This document shows, piece by piece, positions 5,701 to 6,054 of a stretch of DNA of 6,054 bases. The notes under the pieces are model-generated. The model saw nothing but the letters and a program-made list of their open reading frames with translations. It was not told where the DNA came from and searched no databases. Made by a program: the position numbers and the translations under genes. The stretch covers positions 1 through 6,054 of the forward strand of contig JAFYTB010000190.1 of the NCBI GenBank assembly GCA_017559045.1, given 5' to 3'. Source of the DNA: Eggerthellaceae bacterium (lineage in GTDB: Bacteria > Actinomycetota > Coriobacteriia > Coriobacteriales > Eggerthellaceae). Every line of letters begins with the position of its first letter. The first letter of the stretch is position 1.

Positions 5701-6054
5701 TTGCCATTTCGCTGGTAGTCAGCTCCATCATGATCGGCGTCATCACGTATATCAGCGTTCTTGAGCGCAAGAAGGAGATCGGCATTCTGCGCGCGATCGG
5801 TGCAAGCAAGAGCGACATCAGCCATGTGTTCAACGCCGAGACGGTCATCGAGGGCTTGGTGGCAGGTTTGCTGGGCGTGGGCATTACTGCGCTCGTCTGT
5901 ATCCCCGTGAACGCGATTATCTATGCGAACTTCGATGTCCCGCAGATCGCCCAGCTTCCGTTGGTTGCCGCCGCGATCTTGGTGGTCATCAGCGTATTCC
6001 TCACCTTCATTGCCGGCTTGATTCCGTCGAGTGCGGCAAGCCGTAAGGACCCCG
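2757..6054 (+). CDS. ABC transporter ATPase fused to FtsX/MacB-type permease with oversized ectodomain; 3' end beyond window
   Basis: The frame is open from ATG 2757 to the edge (1099 codons, no stop). The N-terminal MacB/LolD-class ATPase has Walker A GPSGSGKTT (38-46), Q-loop Q90, signature MSGGQ (142-146), Walker B ILLADEP (162-168), D-loop ALD (171-173) and H-loop H198, so it should be active. A linker leads to transmembrane segment 1 (about 265-288, containing GSIGIIGIAAILALANG). Next comes an extracytoplasmic region at about 290-968, holding an acidic run (322-340), a Pro/Asp/Glu-rich run (730-769) and a Met-rich helical part (837-895). Segments 2-4 follow at about 973-1001, 1028-1056 and 1065-1091; ERKKEIGILRAIGASKSDI (1003-1021) is the FtsX-domain cytoplasmic hallmark. 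The end GLIPSSAASRKDP resembles the usual C-terminus, so only about ten residues are probably missing. MacB-type proteins couple ATP use to mechanical movement of an ectodomain for export or signalling; the substrate is unknown. Classical MacB is about 650 residues, so this is much larger. It seems to be transcribed alone from the 5' side. Confidence 0.97.
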   Translation, partial: MLQLQNISKAYTTGGFTQKALDNVSISFRDNEFVAILGPSGSGKTTMLNIIGGLDHYDSGNMIIDGVSTEQYKDRDWDTYRNNRIGFVFQSYNLIPHQTVLSNVELALTLSGVSPAERKQRALEALAKVGLADHVNKKPSQMSGGQMQRVAIARALINDPEILLADEPTGALDSKTSVQIMDLLTEIANDRLVIMVTHNPELADQYATRIVTLTDGVIRNDTDPFNPTPEEMHASKKQVRRTSMSFLTALSLSFNNLMTKKGRTLMTAFAGSIGIIGIAAILALANGVNDYIKTVEEETLSEYPLQITSSGLDMTSMLLGSEAADVEDDDASSDDSESEEGFSVSISLGNHASAVGSDAENEEGMVRVIPLVSTMFSSVGQNDLKSLKEYLDSGEAGLDPYVKAIEYSYGVQPQVFSADTENLRQVNPDTSLSPLGISSSNTSNSIMAMSMSTDVFYQMPSDTSLYDTQYEVLAGHWPENYNECVLVTTAGGGMSDFMLYTLGLRDTAELDEMVKAFANEEEVVAPNDIRDYEYEEILGITFKLVNPTDYFVYDAEYGVWVDKRDNEEYMRSLVEAGEDLTIVGIVQPAQDATAAMLMAGINYPDSLVRHEIELSANSKIVKDQLAEPSVNVFTGKPFGEDDDEGMGMDSMFTIDAGAISSAFKFDMSKLGAGLEDLEISFEFDLRDLPPLPSFEDFPVPDLGDLLGGDEAAASGTVVALEESAASEESGAPEDPADPADPEMPAPADPETPEEPGQPSLPEMPQIPEDAVLLQQLIQRIAEDISEDYVSNHADKSFGEYLRSGAARAIIEKHLGPIGDELADMYTEYFEEKLSGYMNQVKAMFQTQIEAVMAQVMGQLMSNMGNAFSIDTAAFANAFQFNMTEEEYAELMMSMMYSAEDTYDSNLKELGYAEFSTPTSISIYPYDFESKEFVVVALDEYNDRMEAEGQDDKVINYTDLVGTLMSSVTDIVNMISYVLIAFVAISLVVSSIMIGVITYISVLERKKEIGILRAIGASKSDISHVFNAETVIEGLVAGLLGVGITALVCIPVNAIIYANFDVPQIAQLPLVAAAILVVISVFLTFIAGLIPSSAASRKDP
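4944..5063 (+). repeat. Pro/Asp/Glu-rich low-complexity segment with a 9-bp tandem repeat, inside the ABC gene
   Basis: Residues 730-769 of the ABC protein contain 12 prolines and 13 Asp/Glu, with DPADPADPEMP followed by a related PADPETP. At DNA level GCTGACCCT is repeated exactly at 4962-4970 and 4971-4979, giving the two Ala-Asp-Pro units. The segment is probably a disordered or extended linker between two folded parts of the ectodomain, and the in-frame repeat could vary in copy number. Confidence 0.7.

Noticed and set aside
2550..5825. 1091-codon open frame on the minus strand as a real gene
   Set aside because: It lies entirely opposite the ABC gene, in codon register with it, and its His/Arg/Leu-rich product shows no recognisable domain. 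The plus strand encodes every ABC ATPase motif and the FtsX hallmark. The opening follows from codon bias.

Overview
The window carries five genes, all on the + strand, with short gaps and no RNA gene, CRISPR array or insertion sequence. GC content looks moderately high (a visual estimate). The codon use is GC-leaning, and the content is anaerobe-type: Fe-S electron carriers, nickel-enzyme maturation, and a fused ATPase/FtsX-type ABC exporter. This fits an anaerobic gut-type bacterium, and my best guess is an actinobacterium of class Coriobacteriia. That guess rests on general family resemblance, not on a diagnostic marker.

Left block (1-1881): a compact run of three genes. The 3' part of a multi-cysteine, two-[4Fe-4S] ferredoxin-type protein enters from the left edge. 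It is followed 11 nt later by hypA, and then by hypB, whose GTG start lies 2 nt after the hypA stop. HypA and HypB together deliver nickel to NiFe enzymes, classically [NiFe]-hydrogenase. The Fe-S protein is probably an electron-transfer partner or accessory of the same enzyme system. The enzyme itself and hypCDEF are not in the window. This HypA is unusual: at 84 residues it keeps the MHE nickel-binding N-terminus and the family's C-terminal strand but has no CXXC zinc-binding segment.

Middle (1882-2756): a 79-nt gap holds a good sigma70-type promoter candidate (CTGACA, 17 nt, AATAAT) in front of a monocistronic-looking flavoprotein gene. That protein has a full CX2CX2CX5C motif, as in iron-sulfur flavoproteins (ISF). 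The following 187-nt gap holds inverted and direct repeats but no convincing Rho-independent terminator or promoter.

Right block (2757-6054): one very large gene, still open at the right edge, encodes an ABC ATPase fused to an FtsX/MacB-type permease. Its extracytoplasmic domain of about 680 residues is far larger than in classical MacB and contains acidic, Pro/Asp-rich and Met-rich stretches. The last visible residues match the usual end of such permeases, so only a few codons are probably missing. A 1091-codon open frame on the opposite strand of this gene is a codon-phase shadow.

The left block and the flavoprotein plausibly share a redox/hydrogen-metabolism theme. Nothing visible ties the ABC gene to them. 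No wholly new system is evident. The zinc-domain-less HypA and the oversized exporter ectodomain are the most interesting points.
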